Shown here one piece after another: positions 1-7,282 of a DNA stretch of 40,530 nucleotides (positions are counted from its first letter, which is position 1; each line of letters begins with the position of its first letter). This stretch comes from Methanoculleus sp. UBA208 (GTDB taxonomy: Archaea > Halobacteriota > Methanomicrobia > Methanomicrobiales > Methanoculleaceae), in assembly GCF_002498065.1 (NCBI RefSeq), contig NZ_DAFZ01000035.1, forward strand, positions 525-41,054, given 5' to 3'. The position numbers and the translations under genes were made by a program. Below the pieces are notes generated by a model. The model did not search any database, was not told the DNA's origin, and was given only the letters and a program-made list of their open reading frames with translations.

Positions 1-9
1 CTGCGGGTT

Positions 10-152
10 TCTCGAACTCCGTCCTTTCAGGACGTCGTTCTCCGGAGCGTCGTTCCCCGCCCCAGGGGGCGGGGGCAGTGCGTGGCGATAAGCGATGGTT
101 CGGAGAACCGGAGCTAGAGCACCGAAGGTGCGAAGCCAATGGAAAGCCGTGC
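10..152 (+). repeat. Structured dispersed repeat, left copy (R1)
   Basis: This part of the 355-base non-coding left edge carries five small inverted repeats: 20-34 (6-bp stem, TTC loop), 55-74 (9-bp stem of C/G runs, AG loop), 97-109 (GGTTC/GAACC, GGA loop), 119-131 (GCACC/GGTGC, GAA loop) and the 8-bp palindrome CTCCGGAG at 40-47. Blocks of it recur in inverted orientation at 11765-11877: CTCGAACTCC (11-20), GTCGTTCCCC (49-58), GCGATAAGCGA (85-95), the 25-base block 109-133 (22/25 identical to 11785-11809) and 139-152 (13/14 identical to 11765-11778). The rest, 153-328, also lacks a gene; a weak hairpin (TGGGT/ACCCA) lies near 154-170. The repeat probably extends left of the window. Function unknown. 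Confidence 0.75.
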
Positions 153-328
153 ATGGGTTTGTGTACCCAGTCAGAGAACTGAAGCGGGAGAAGATCCGTT
201 CCGGCAGTTTCGGGTAACACTCGCTGGTGTTTGATCTTAGTGTCCTGTTCTCTGGTGGGTGACTGCCGTTAGCCGATCGATTCGCCTCGACTTCACTAAA
301 GAATCGTTAGAACCTTGGACAAAACGCG

Positions 329-361
329 CAAAAAAGGCTAAAAAGAAAGAGTATCCTACTC
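329..361 (-). terminator. Hairpin plus U-tract terminator of leuS
   Basis: On the minus strand the last leuS codons and stop lie in a 5-bp hairpin (GAGTA, loop GGA, TACTC; 349-361), followed by a T-rich run interrupted by A, G and C (329-348). Archaeal transcription ends mainly at U-tracts, so this is a likely 3' end for the leuS operon. Confidence 0.6.
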
Positions 362-3133
362 AATCACAATCGCCGGCTTGAACGGCAGCGCCCCCGACGC
401 CTTCGGGTGCGTGCTCGCGTCGGCACTCTGGACCGTCACCGGCACGCCGAACTCGTGCTCCAGGAACTCCCGAGCGCTCTCGAGGACCGCCTGCTCGTCG
501 GGAGGCGACGCTGCGAGCTGCTTCACGAGATCGGGCGGCAGTTTCAGGACGAGTTTCGTGATCTGCTTCGCCGCGTCCGTCGCCTCGCGTCCGCGCTTGC
601 GCATCTCCTCGTTCTGCATGATTTCACGCACCACCCTCGTTTTGTCGGCCGAGGCGGCGATGATCCGGAAGGCCTCGTGCTTCCAGGCCGGAGCGATGAA
701 GAGGCTGATGGACGTCGGCTCCATCGGGATGAGCTTCACGATCGACTCGATATCCTCGACCGTCCGGGCGAGGAGCTCCTCGGCGAGTTCGATCTCCGGG
801 CTGACCCGGGCTTCGTCCACCTCCGGCCAGGGGGCGAAGGAGACCATGCCCTCCCCGCCGAGCTCGGTCCAGAGCGCCTCACAGGTGAAGGGGATGATCG
901 GGGCGAGCAGCCGCACCCAGGTGCGGCAGAGGTCCCGCATCACCGTCCCGCCGCTCAGGCCCTCGGGGAGGCGGCGGCGATACCACTTCAGGTCGGCCTC
1001 CACGCCGAAGAACGCCTCCTGCAACGCCTGCCGGGTCTGGAACGCATCGAGCGCTGCGGTCGCGCTCTCGATGCGGCGCTGGAGCCTGCTCGCGAGCCAA
1101 GCATCGATGGGGGAGGTCCCTTCGGCCTGCTTTGCCTCCTCAACCGTGTTCCAGAACCGCTCGATCTGTTTTTTGGTCGACGAGACGAGTTCGTTGCGCC
1201 AGTCGAAGTCCTGCCAGGGCTCGGCGCTTCCGACGAGGAACATCCGAACCGTATCGGCACCGAACTCCTCGAGGGCGTCCTCGAGCAGGAAGACGTTGCC
1301 CTTGCTCGACGACATCTTTGCCCCGTTCAGGAGGCCCATGCCGAAGACCACCATGCCCTGCGGCTGCAGTTCCGGCGGGAAAATGGCCCGGTGGTGGAAG
1401 AGCTGGAAGGTGAGGTGGTTTGAGATGAGGTCCTTTGCCGAGAACCGGTAGTCGTAGGGGTACCAGTAGAGGAACTCGCTCCTGATCCGATCGAGGGTCT
1501 CGCGGTCGACGGTCTCCGGGTTCCCTTCCCCGAAGAAGACGTAATCGAAGACCTCCGGCGCCAGGTTCTCCGCCGGGATGGCTTTCAGGTGATGGGCGAT
1601 CGCATAGTAGGCCATGTAGATCGTCGAGTCGGAGAGCGGCTCGATGATCCAGGTCGGGTCCCAGGGAAGCTTCGTGCCGAGCCCCACCCGGCGGGTGCAG
1701 GCCCAGTCCTTCAGCCAGTCGACCGTCCGGTCGAACTCGGCCCTGACCTCGGGCGGGACGAGCGCCATCTCCCCGAGCTGCGTCTTCACCTGTTCCTTCC
1801 AGCACGGGTCGCTGTACTCCAGGAACCACTGGTCATGGAGGATCTTCACAAAGACCCTGCCGCCGCACCGGCAGACAACCTGACGGTTGTCGAACTCGTA
1901 CATCGGGATGGAGCCGTAGCGCTCCATCATCAGCGCCGCCACATCGTCCCGGGCCTCCCGCACCGGCTTTCCGCCGTACTTCTCAAAGACCTTCCCGCGG
2001 GAGAACTCGGCGCTATAGACCTCCTGGGTGAGCGCCTCCATCCCGGGGTCGTTCTGGTCGCGGATGCCCGCCCGCTCGACCGCGTCCTCTGCCGGGATCT
2101 CGCCGTAACCCTCGACGGAGATGAGCGGGATCGGCCGGATGGACGTGTACTTCCCCTGCTGCTGCAGGTCGCGGAGCGCGATGTAGTCGAAGGGCGCGTG
2201 GGCCGGAACGCTCATGACGATCCCGGTCCCCATGTCCGGGTCGACGAACGTCGCCGGGAGGACGGGGACCTCGCCGGAGAGCGGGTGGGATACCGTCCGG
2301 TCGATCAGCGCCGTCCCGGGGATCTCCTCTCCCACGCGGACGTCGTGGTCCTGGAGGGCGAGTTTCGCTGCGGCCTCACGGCTTACGATCCACTCCTCGC
2401 CGTCAAGCTTCACCCGCACGTAGGTAATATCCGGGTTCACCCAGAGATTCGTCACGCCGTAGACCGTCTCGGGCCGGAGCGTTGCGCACGGGATCTTAGC
2501 ATCGCCCCAGGAAAAGACCACCAGGGTGAACCTGAGAATCTCGGCCTTGTCGCCCTCGAGCAGGTCGTGGTCGCCGACCGGGTTCTCGCACTGGGGGCAG
2601 TACTTGACCGGGTGGGCGCCCCTGACGACGTGTTCGTCCTCGTGCAGGTGCTTATACTGCCACTCGATGAACTTGCTGTACTGCGGGTCGACGGTGATAA
2701 ACCGGCGCCGCCAGTCGATCGAGAGCCCCGACTTCTGCATCACGCGCCGGTACTCTTCCGAGAAGTACCGGACGATCTCCATCGGGTCGGTGAACCGATC
2801 GAGGATGTCCCGCGGCACCCGGTAGAGGTCACGGTAGAGCCCGATCGTCTTTGAGTCACCGTTTGAGATCCTCTTCGATATCCCGATGACCGGGGTGCCG
2901 GTAACGTGGAACGCCATCGGGAAGAGAACCTGTTTTCCCCTCATCCGCTGGTAGCGGGCGAGGACGTCCGGTACGATGTAGGTCCGCCCGTGCCCGACGT
3001 GCATCGCCCCGCTCGGATACGGGTACGCCACGGTCAGGTAATATTTCTCTTTCTCTGCCGGATCGGCCTCGAACGCGTGCTCCCAGCGGGTGATGCACTC
3101 CCGTTCGTTGCCCTGCATGTCTAATCCGCTCAC
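356..3133 (-). CDS. leuS: Leucyl-tRNA synthetase
   Basis: Class Ia aminoacyl-tRNA synthetase that charges tRNA-Leu with leucine in the cytoplasm. The 925-residue protein has the length and order of archaeal/eukaryal LeuRS: the HIGH-type motif HVGH at residues 45-48, a large inserted editing domain (roughly residues 200-400) and the KMSSS loop at 606-610, followed by the anticodon-binding helical domain and a C-terminal extension. The GTG start at 3133 is chosen because GGAGG lies six bases upstream; an ATG five codons in (3118) has a poorer ribosome site. It is the last gene of a minus-strand run, 40 bases downstream of the PIN-ATPase gene. Identification is secure. Confidence 0.97.
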   Translation of the reverse strand: MSGLDMQGNERECITRWEHAFEADPAEKEKYYLTVAYPYPSGAMHVGHGRTYIVPDVLARYQRMRGKQVLFPMAFHVTGTPVIGISKRISNGDSKTIGLYRDLYRVPRDILDRFTDPMEIVRYFSEEYRRVMQKSGLSIDWRRRFITVDPQYSKFIEWQYKHLHEDEHVVRGAHPVKYCPQCENPVGDHDLLEGDKAEILRFTLVVFSWGDAKIPCATLRPETVYGVTNLWVNPDITYVRVKLDGEEWIVSREAAAKLALQDHDVRVGEEIPGTALIDRTVSHPLSGEVPVLPATFVDPDMGTGIVMSVPAHAPFDYIALRDLQQQGKYTSIRPIPLISVEGYGEIPAEDAVERAGIRDQNDPGMEALTQEVYSAEFSRGKVFEKYGGKPVREARDDVAALMMERYGSIPMYEFDNRQVVCRCGGRVFVKILHDQWFLEYSDPCWKEQVKTQLGEMALVPPEVRAEFDRTVDWLKDWACTRRVGLGTKLPWDPTWIIEPLSDSTIYMAYYAIAHHLKAIPAENLAPEVFDYVFFGEGNPETVDRETLDRIRSEFLYWYPYDYRFSAKDLISNHLTFQLFHHRAIFPPELQPQGMVVFGMGLLNGAKMSSSKGNVFLLEDALEEFGADTVRMFLVGSAEPWQDFDWRNELVSSTKKQIERFWNTVEEAKQAEGTSPIDAWLASRLQRRIESATAALDAFQTRQALQEAFFGVEADLKWYRRRLPEGLSGGTVMRDLCRTWVRLLAPIIPFTCEALWTELGGEGMVSFAPWPEVDEARVSPEIELAEELLARTVEDIESIVKLIPMEPTSISLFIAPAWKHEAFRIIAASADKTRVVREIMQNEEMRKRGREATDAAKQITKLVLKLPPDLVKQLAASPPDEQAVLESAREFLEHEFGVPVTVQSADASTHPKASGALPFKPAIVIE

Positions 3134-3173
3134 TCTAAGCCTCCAGATTCTGGTTCCTCGTGTTCGGCCCGTA

Positions 3174-5075
3174 TCATACCGGCCGCAGCCGGATCGTCTC
3201 GCCCTCGTTGTAGCGCTTGATCATCTCCTGGGCGATCGTGCTGTTTTTGGCGAGGAGGATATCCCCCTCTTCGTTCACCGTTGCCGTGAAGAGATACTCC
3301 TTGCCGGCGAAGACGTCCACGATCTTGCCGCTGTTCTCGGGGGAGACGATCGTCAGCTGCTTCTTGTCGAGGCGGATCTTGATGCCGCCGGCGAGCTGCA
3401 TCTCCTCCTCGACGTGCTTTTGCGCCTCAAGTTCACTCCTCGGCCGGATGTCGATCCCGATACCGAGTTTGTTCACGATCGCCGAGACGTTCTTTCCGCC
3501 CTTCCCGATCGCCGCCGGGACGTCCTTGTCGTCGATGTAGACGACGGCCTTGTTGTCGCTGATGATGCGGACCTCGACCGGGCCGCTCGTGTACCGCCCG
3601 ATCTCCCGCTGGACCTCTTTCTCGGCAACCTTCCAGGAGACGTGCTCCTCGGGCTCCTCCGCTACCGCCGGTGCCGCGATGACCGGAGGCTCCGCAGGAG
3701 CAACTGCCGGCTCTCCGGCGTTCCTCTTCCGGGGGAGCGGCATCACCAGGGTCTCCCCCTCGTAGCGGAATATCTCGATCTCGGGCTCCCGCCGGGCGTG
3801 TTCGCGGACGACGATCACCGGGCGGATGTGTGCATCGCCGGGCATGCCCTCCGGGGCCTTGATCGTCAGTTCGAGGTCGTAGATCTTCGTGATCGCTCCC
3901 TGAACGACATAGATGACGGTGTTGATGATCTGCGGCAGGATGCTGTAGTCCACGCGGTCGCAGAACCGCCGGAGGCAGTCGTGCACCTCCATGGCATGCA
4001 CCACGCCGACCATGCCCATCCCGGCGAGGCGCATGTCGGCATAGACGCTGAAGTCCTCGTTCTTCCGGATCTCGTCGAAGACCACGTAATCGGGCCGGAC
4101 GAGCAGGAGGGCTTCGGCGGTGTTCGTCATGCTGCCCTCGAGCGCCGTGTACTGGGTGATGTGGTCGGGCACCTGCAGGTCCCGCGGCGCCTCCATCGTT
4201 TTCACGACGAAGTCGTGGTCGGCAAGGAACGTCGCAAGGCTCTGGGCGAGCGTGGTCTTCCCTGCACCCGGGGGCCCTGCAATCAGGACGCCGCGACGGT
4301 TCCCGAGGATCCGCTGCTTGATCTCCGGCGCCATGTCGTAATCGTCGAGCGAGAGGTCCACGAGCGGCCGTACCGCCGTGATCTCCATCCCGTCCGAGAA
4401 CGGCCGCCGGGCAATCGAGATCCGGAGCGACCCGATCTGGACGACCGTGATCCCCCGCTTCTCGAGTTCGATGAAACCGTCCGGGTCGCGTTTTGCCCGC
4501 TCAAGGAGTTCCTGTGCCATGGCTTTGAGCTCGTACTCGGTCATCGGCGCGTCCCGGAGGGTGACCAGGCGGGTCTCACGGAGTTTTCCGATCTTCGCCA
4601 CCGGCAACGCCCGCTCCTTAAGAGTGATCGCGATCGTCTCCTCATCGAGGTACTGGTCGATCGAGAGCGGCGAAAAATCGCCTATTTGCGGCCTTAAGTA
4701 GGTGACATTGAGCCCTTTCGCTTTCGCCACCTCTGCCTGCACGAGGTCGCTCGTGATGAACCGGGCGTCATGGTCGATCGCGACGTTCCGGATCAGGGCG
4801 TCGATCTCACCTCCGCTGGAGAGTTTCACCTGGTCGAGGCTCGGGCGTTCTCCGGCAAACCGGAGTTCGATAACATTCTCCTCCGACATCCGGAAGAGTT
4901 CCTGGAGTTCCGTCAGGCCGGAAAATCCTATCTCCCGCCCCTGATTCGCCTGTGCCTCCAGTTCGGCGACGACGGCTTCCGGTATGATTATTGTTGCGCC
5001 CTTATATTCTCCGGTTTTTATCAGCGATGTTATGCGTCCATCTATCACGACGCTTGTATCGGGTACAATTTTCAT
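3174..5075 (-). CDS. PIN domain-ATPase-KH domain protein
   Basis: A 633-residue three-part archaeal protein. The N-terminus is a PIN domain (opening MKIVPDTSVVIDGR, with Asp6 in the usual acidic position), a fold typical of Mg-dependent ribonucleases. The middle is a secretion/PilT-like P-loop ATPase with Walker A GPPGAGKTT near residue 266 and a Walker B-like VVFDE. The C-terminus, after an Ala/Pro/Glu-rich linker, holds a KH RNA-binding motif (AAIGKGGKNVSAI). The start has GGTGAT six bases upstream. It lies between hisI (23-base gap) and leuS. The family is widespread in archaea and its substrate is not known to me; an RNA-processing or ribosome-associated motor is an inference from the domains. 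Confidence 0.9.
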   Translation of the reverse strand: MKIVPDTSVVIDGRITSLIKTGEYKGATIIIPEAVVAELEAQANQGREIGFSGLTELQELFRMSEENVIELRFAGERPSLDQVKLSSGGEIDALIRNVAIDHDARFITSDLVQAEVAKAKGLNVTYLRPQIGDFSPLSIDQYLDEETIAITLKERALPVAKIGKLRETRLVTLRDAPMTEYELKAMAQELLERAKRDPDGFIELEKRGITVVQIGSLRISIARRPFSDGMEITAVRPLVDLSLDDYDMAPEIKQRILGNRRGVLIAGPPGAGKTTLAQSLATFLADHDFVVKTMEAPRDLQVPDHITQYTALEGSMTNTAEALLLVRPDYVVFDEIRKNEDFSVYADMRLAGMGMVGVVHAMEVHDCLRRFCDRVDYSILPQIINTVIYVVQGAITKIYDLELTIKAPEGMPGDAHIRPVIVVREHARREPEIEIFRYEGETLVMPLPRKRNAGEPAVAPAEPPVIAAPAVAEEPEEHVSWKVAEKEVQREIGRYTSGPVEVRIISDNKAVVYIDDKDVPAAIGKGGKNVSAIVNKLGIGIDIRPRSELEAQKHVEEEMQLAGGIKIRLDKKQLTIVSPENSGKIVDVFAGKEYLFTATVNEEGDILLAKNSTIAQEMIKRYNEGETIRLRPV

Positions 5076-5098
5076 AAAAAATCACCATAGTAATGAAG

Positions 5099-5464
5099 TC
5101 ATTCACCCTTATTAGCGTATACCTTCTCCGGATCAAAGACCGTTCCGGCGATCTCCTCCCCCTCGACCGTCCGGTAGAAACACGAGGCATGGCCGGTATG
5201 GCAGGCTGCACCGGTCTGCTCCACCTCATAGAGGACTGCATCCTCATCACAGTCGACGAGTATGCGCGAGATCCGCTGGACGTGCCCGCTCTCCTCCCCT
5301 TTCTTCCAGAGTTTCCGCCTGCTCCTGCTGTAATAGTGTGCATATCCGGTGGTCCTGGTGAGTTCCAGCGCCTCCGCGTTTGCGTAGGCGAGCATCAGAA
5401 CCTCACGAGTCCGTTTCTCCTGCACGATGACAGGCACCAATCCGTTTTTGAACTGTATCTCCAT
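5099..5464 (-). CDS. hisI: Phosphoribosyl-AMP cyclohydrolase
   Basis: Third step of histidine biosynthesis: opens the purine ring of N1-(5-phosphoribosyl)-AMP. The 121 residues match the stand-alone HisI family, with the conserved metal-binding stretch DCDEDAVLYEV and the Cys/His segment ACHTGHASCFYR. No HisE (pyrophosphohydrolase) domain is fused and no other his gene lies nearby, so the pathway is scattered. The gene begins six bases after the peptidase gene and precedes the PIN-ATPase gene by 23 bases, so it is probably co-transcribed with both. Confidence 0.95.
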   Translation of the reverse strand: MEIQFKNGLVPVIVQEKRTREVLMLAYANAEALELTRTTGYAHYYSRSRRKLWKKGEESGHVQRISRILVDCDEDAVLYEVEQTGAACHTGHASCFYRTVEGEEIAGTVFDPEKVYANKGE

Positions 5465-5470
5465 ATTTAT

Positions 5471-6274
5471 TCACGTTCCCGCGATTGTCTTCATGATTAC
5501 AAAGAGGATATCTCCCATGAATAGTGCGGTCAGGAATCCCGCCGTGATCGGTATGATGAACGGAATGCCGTAGGATATCCAGACCTTGCCGGCCTTCCGG
5601 TAGAGGGCAAGTTCCCTCCGGTAATTTTCGGGATGCAGCCTGAGATCTTTCGTGTATAGCCGCCGCTCTCCCCGCACGATCTGCCCGAGCGACTCGGTAA
5701 ATCCGATGAATCGCCGGACCAGCTGGCCGTCCTCTTCATCGATATCTTCCATGACAAAACCGAATTCGTTCTGGATTGCTTTCCCGTCGACCGGAAAGCC
5801 GAGGAAGAGGCAGGGTAACGGAGCCCGGTTCCCCTCCAGGAGGTTTTTCGCCAGTATTGCAACGGGTGCCGCGATATTGATGAGCACGGCATTGGTCAGT
5901 ACGGTGAACGGGAAGAACCCGAGTGGCGGGGTACCGAAGTAAGGCTCGATCGGGAAGAACGGGGTGCACGCGGTGATGATGATGAGAGCATACGCATCCG
6001 CCCCCCCGAAGAGGTTGACAGCCTGGAAGAGGTAAAAGAATCCACAGAAGACCGCGACCAGGATGAGGTACCCTGCCGCCGCCTGCCAGCCTGCAAGAAT
6101 GGTCAGTCCGTATACCCAGACGGCCGCCGGAATCGCGATCGCGAGTGCAGGACGCCAGGTTTTGTGGGGCACCCGCCGCTCTTTTGCGTCCAGGATTGAC
6201 GCGTATATGAGCGTGACCCCTATCACAACCGCTGCAATCATGAGCGGGACAGCTACCACGGGCGGAAGAATCAT
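5471..6274 (-). CDS. A24-family prepilin-type peptidase
   Basis: Membrane aspartic protease that removes the short leader of type IV pilin-like precursors. The two catalytic aspartates are visible: Asp29 in LDAKERRVP after the first membrane segment, and Asp93 in FGGAD, a variant of the usual GxGD motif. The 267 residues hold several hydrophobic helices, a cytoplasmic charged stretch (about residues 165-235) and a last membrane segment near the C-terminus. It is transcribed divergently from the secretion ATPase/TadC operon at 6638-11669, which probably builds the filament from its products. An A/T-rich GATAAAAG lies about 25 bases upstream of the ATG, compatible with a leaderless message. Confidence 0.87.
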   Translation of the reverse strand: MILPPVVAVPLMIAAVVIGVTLIYASILDAKERRVPHKTWRPALAIAIPAAVWVYGLTILAGWQAAAGYLILVAVFCGFFYLFQAVNLFGGADAYALIIITACTPFFPIEPYFGTPPLGFFPFTVLTNAVLINIAAPVAILAKNLLEGNRAPLPCLFLGFPVDGKAIQNEFGFVMEDIDEEDGQLVRRFIGFTESLGQIVRGERRLYTKDLRLHPENYRRELALYRKAGKVWISYGIPFIIPITAGFLTALFMGDILFVIMKTIAGT

Positions 6275-6637
6275 GGGCAGGTACTTTATCCACCTTTTAT
6301 CTCTTATCTCTGGCGATCGCTCTTTGCAGGGGATCCTGCCGTTTCGATCTGTTTTCCGGATGGATAAGGCATAATAAGATCCCTTCTCCCGTTAAAACGG
6401 TTTCAGGCTCCAGGATTCTCTGGCCGCATCTCTCGCTGCAGCCGGAATGCCTCCGGGAATTGCCGTCTGCAAACGGTCTCCTCTCGCCTTTCAGATACGC
6501 CGCTTTCACGAGAATAATTGCCAGAATTGAGATCGGATTATCACAAGGTATTAATAATAGCATACTGATGTGATATATTGTGATAGGGGCAAAATCCCCT
6601 TTCCGGCATACAAAAACTACCGAATACCATACCTGAG
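6275..6637. promoter_or_regulatory. Divergent promoter region with TGTGATA repeats
   Basis: This 363-base gap between the peptidase gene and the pilus-type operon has no convincing gene. Near the operon it holds an A/T-rich TATATT (6574-6579) flanked by two direct copies of TGTGATA (6569-6575 and 6579-6585, 10 bases apart) and one inverted copy, TATCACA (6539-6545). A small hairpin AGGGG/CCCCT (6585-6600) sits at the expected transcription start. This looks like a promoter with operator sites; no regulator can be named. Confidence 0.5.
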
Positions 6638-7282
6638 ATGTGCATGGACATAAACGACCTTATGGGCGAGATCCTACGACAGTCGGCGTGCGAGGGGCGC
6701 TTCACTCTTGAAGAGTTGCTGCACTACGGCACCACTCATTCTCCGACCGGGATTGGGGCCTTCAAAGGGAAGAAGCATACGTTTTTCCTGGTTCTCTCCG
6801 GGGGCGAGCCGAATGGCGCCATGTTCGTCGACGAGAAGGGGACACTCTTCGGGGACTCGGCCATCCTGCACCTGACCGGAAAGGAAGAATTCGAGCTCTT
6901 CCCGGTGACGCCGCCGATTGCCGACGCACTGGTGTCACGGTGCAGGGTCTTCGACAAAAGCCACCTGAAGAAGAACGGCCGCCTCGATATCCCTACCGTC
7001 GGCACTCCTACCCGGCAGCGTATAGGGGTGCTCTGCCTGACCGTGCGCGAAGGCCGGGCGCCCCTCGCCGGAGCCCACGTTGCGATCCGAAAGGGAAAGG
7101 TCGTCATGACGAGCGATGTGACGGATTCCGAAGGAAGAGTCTGTTTCCGGCTGTTAAACGGGCGCTACATGTGCGTGGTCTCGGATCGGCTCGGAGAGCG
7201 GACGCGCAGCATCATCGAGTTCCATGAACCTCAGGTAGAAGCATGCATTGATATTGGGAGCACAGAGGATGAGAGCAGGTGA
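6638..7282 (+). CDS. Two-domain protein of unknown function, first gene of pilus-type operon
   Basis: I do not recognise a named family for the whole 214-residue protein. Residues 1-100 form a mixed alpha/beta domain with the hydrophobic strand KKHTFFLVLSGG. Residues 125-205 look like a small beta-sandwich of the carboxypeptidase-regulatory/Cna-B type (PLAGAHVAIRKGKVVMTSD, then DSEGRVCFRLLNGRY). There is no signal peptide or membrane segment, so it should act in the cytoplasm. It overlaps the following secretion ATPase gene by 14 bases, which points to translational coupling and a shared role, perhaps as an accessory or regulator of the ATPase (inference). A second ATG at 6644 is possible. 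Confidence 0.8.
   Translation: MCMDINDLMGEILRQSACEGRFTLEELLHYGTTHSPTGIGAFKGKKHTFFLVLSGGEPNGAMFVDEKGTLFGDSAILHLTGKEEFELFPVTPPIADALVSRCRVFDKSHLKKNGRLDIPTVGTPTRQRIGVLCLTVREGRAPLAGAHVAIRKGKVVMTSDVTDSEGRVCFRLLNGRYMCVVSDRLGERTRSIIEFHEPQVEACIDIGSTEDESR

Noticed and set aside
1..328. Remnant of an IS200/IS605-type transposon or its guide RNA
   Set aside because: Hairpins near a gene-free edge suggested this, but no TnpA or TnpB coding remnant can be read in any frame.
407..2854. Long open frames on the plus strand opposite leuS
   Set aside because: They are composition shadows of a GC-rich gene; leuS is complete and unmistakable on the other strand.
6297..6563. 88-residue open frame on the minus strand in the divergent promoter gap
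   Set aside because: It is Cys/Arg-rich without family likeness, covers probable promoter sequence and has no ribosome site.
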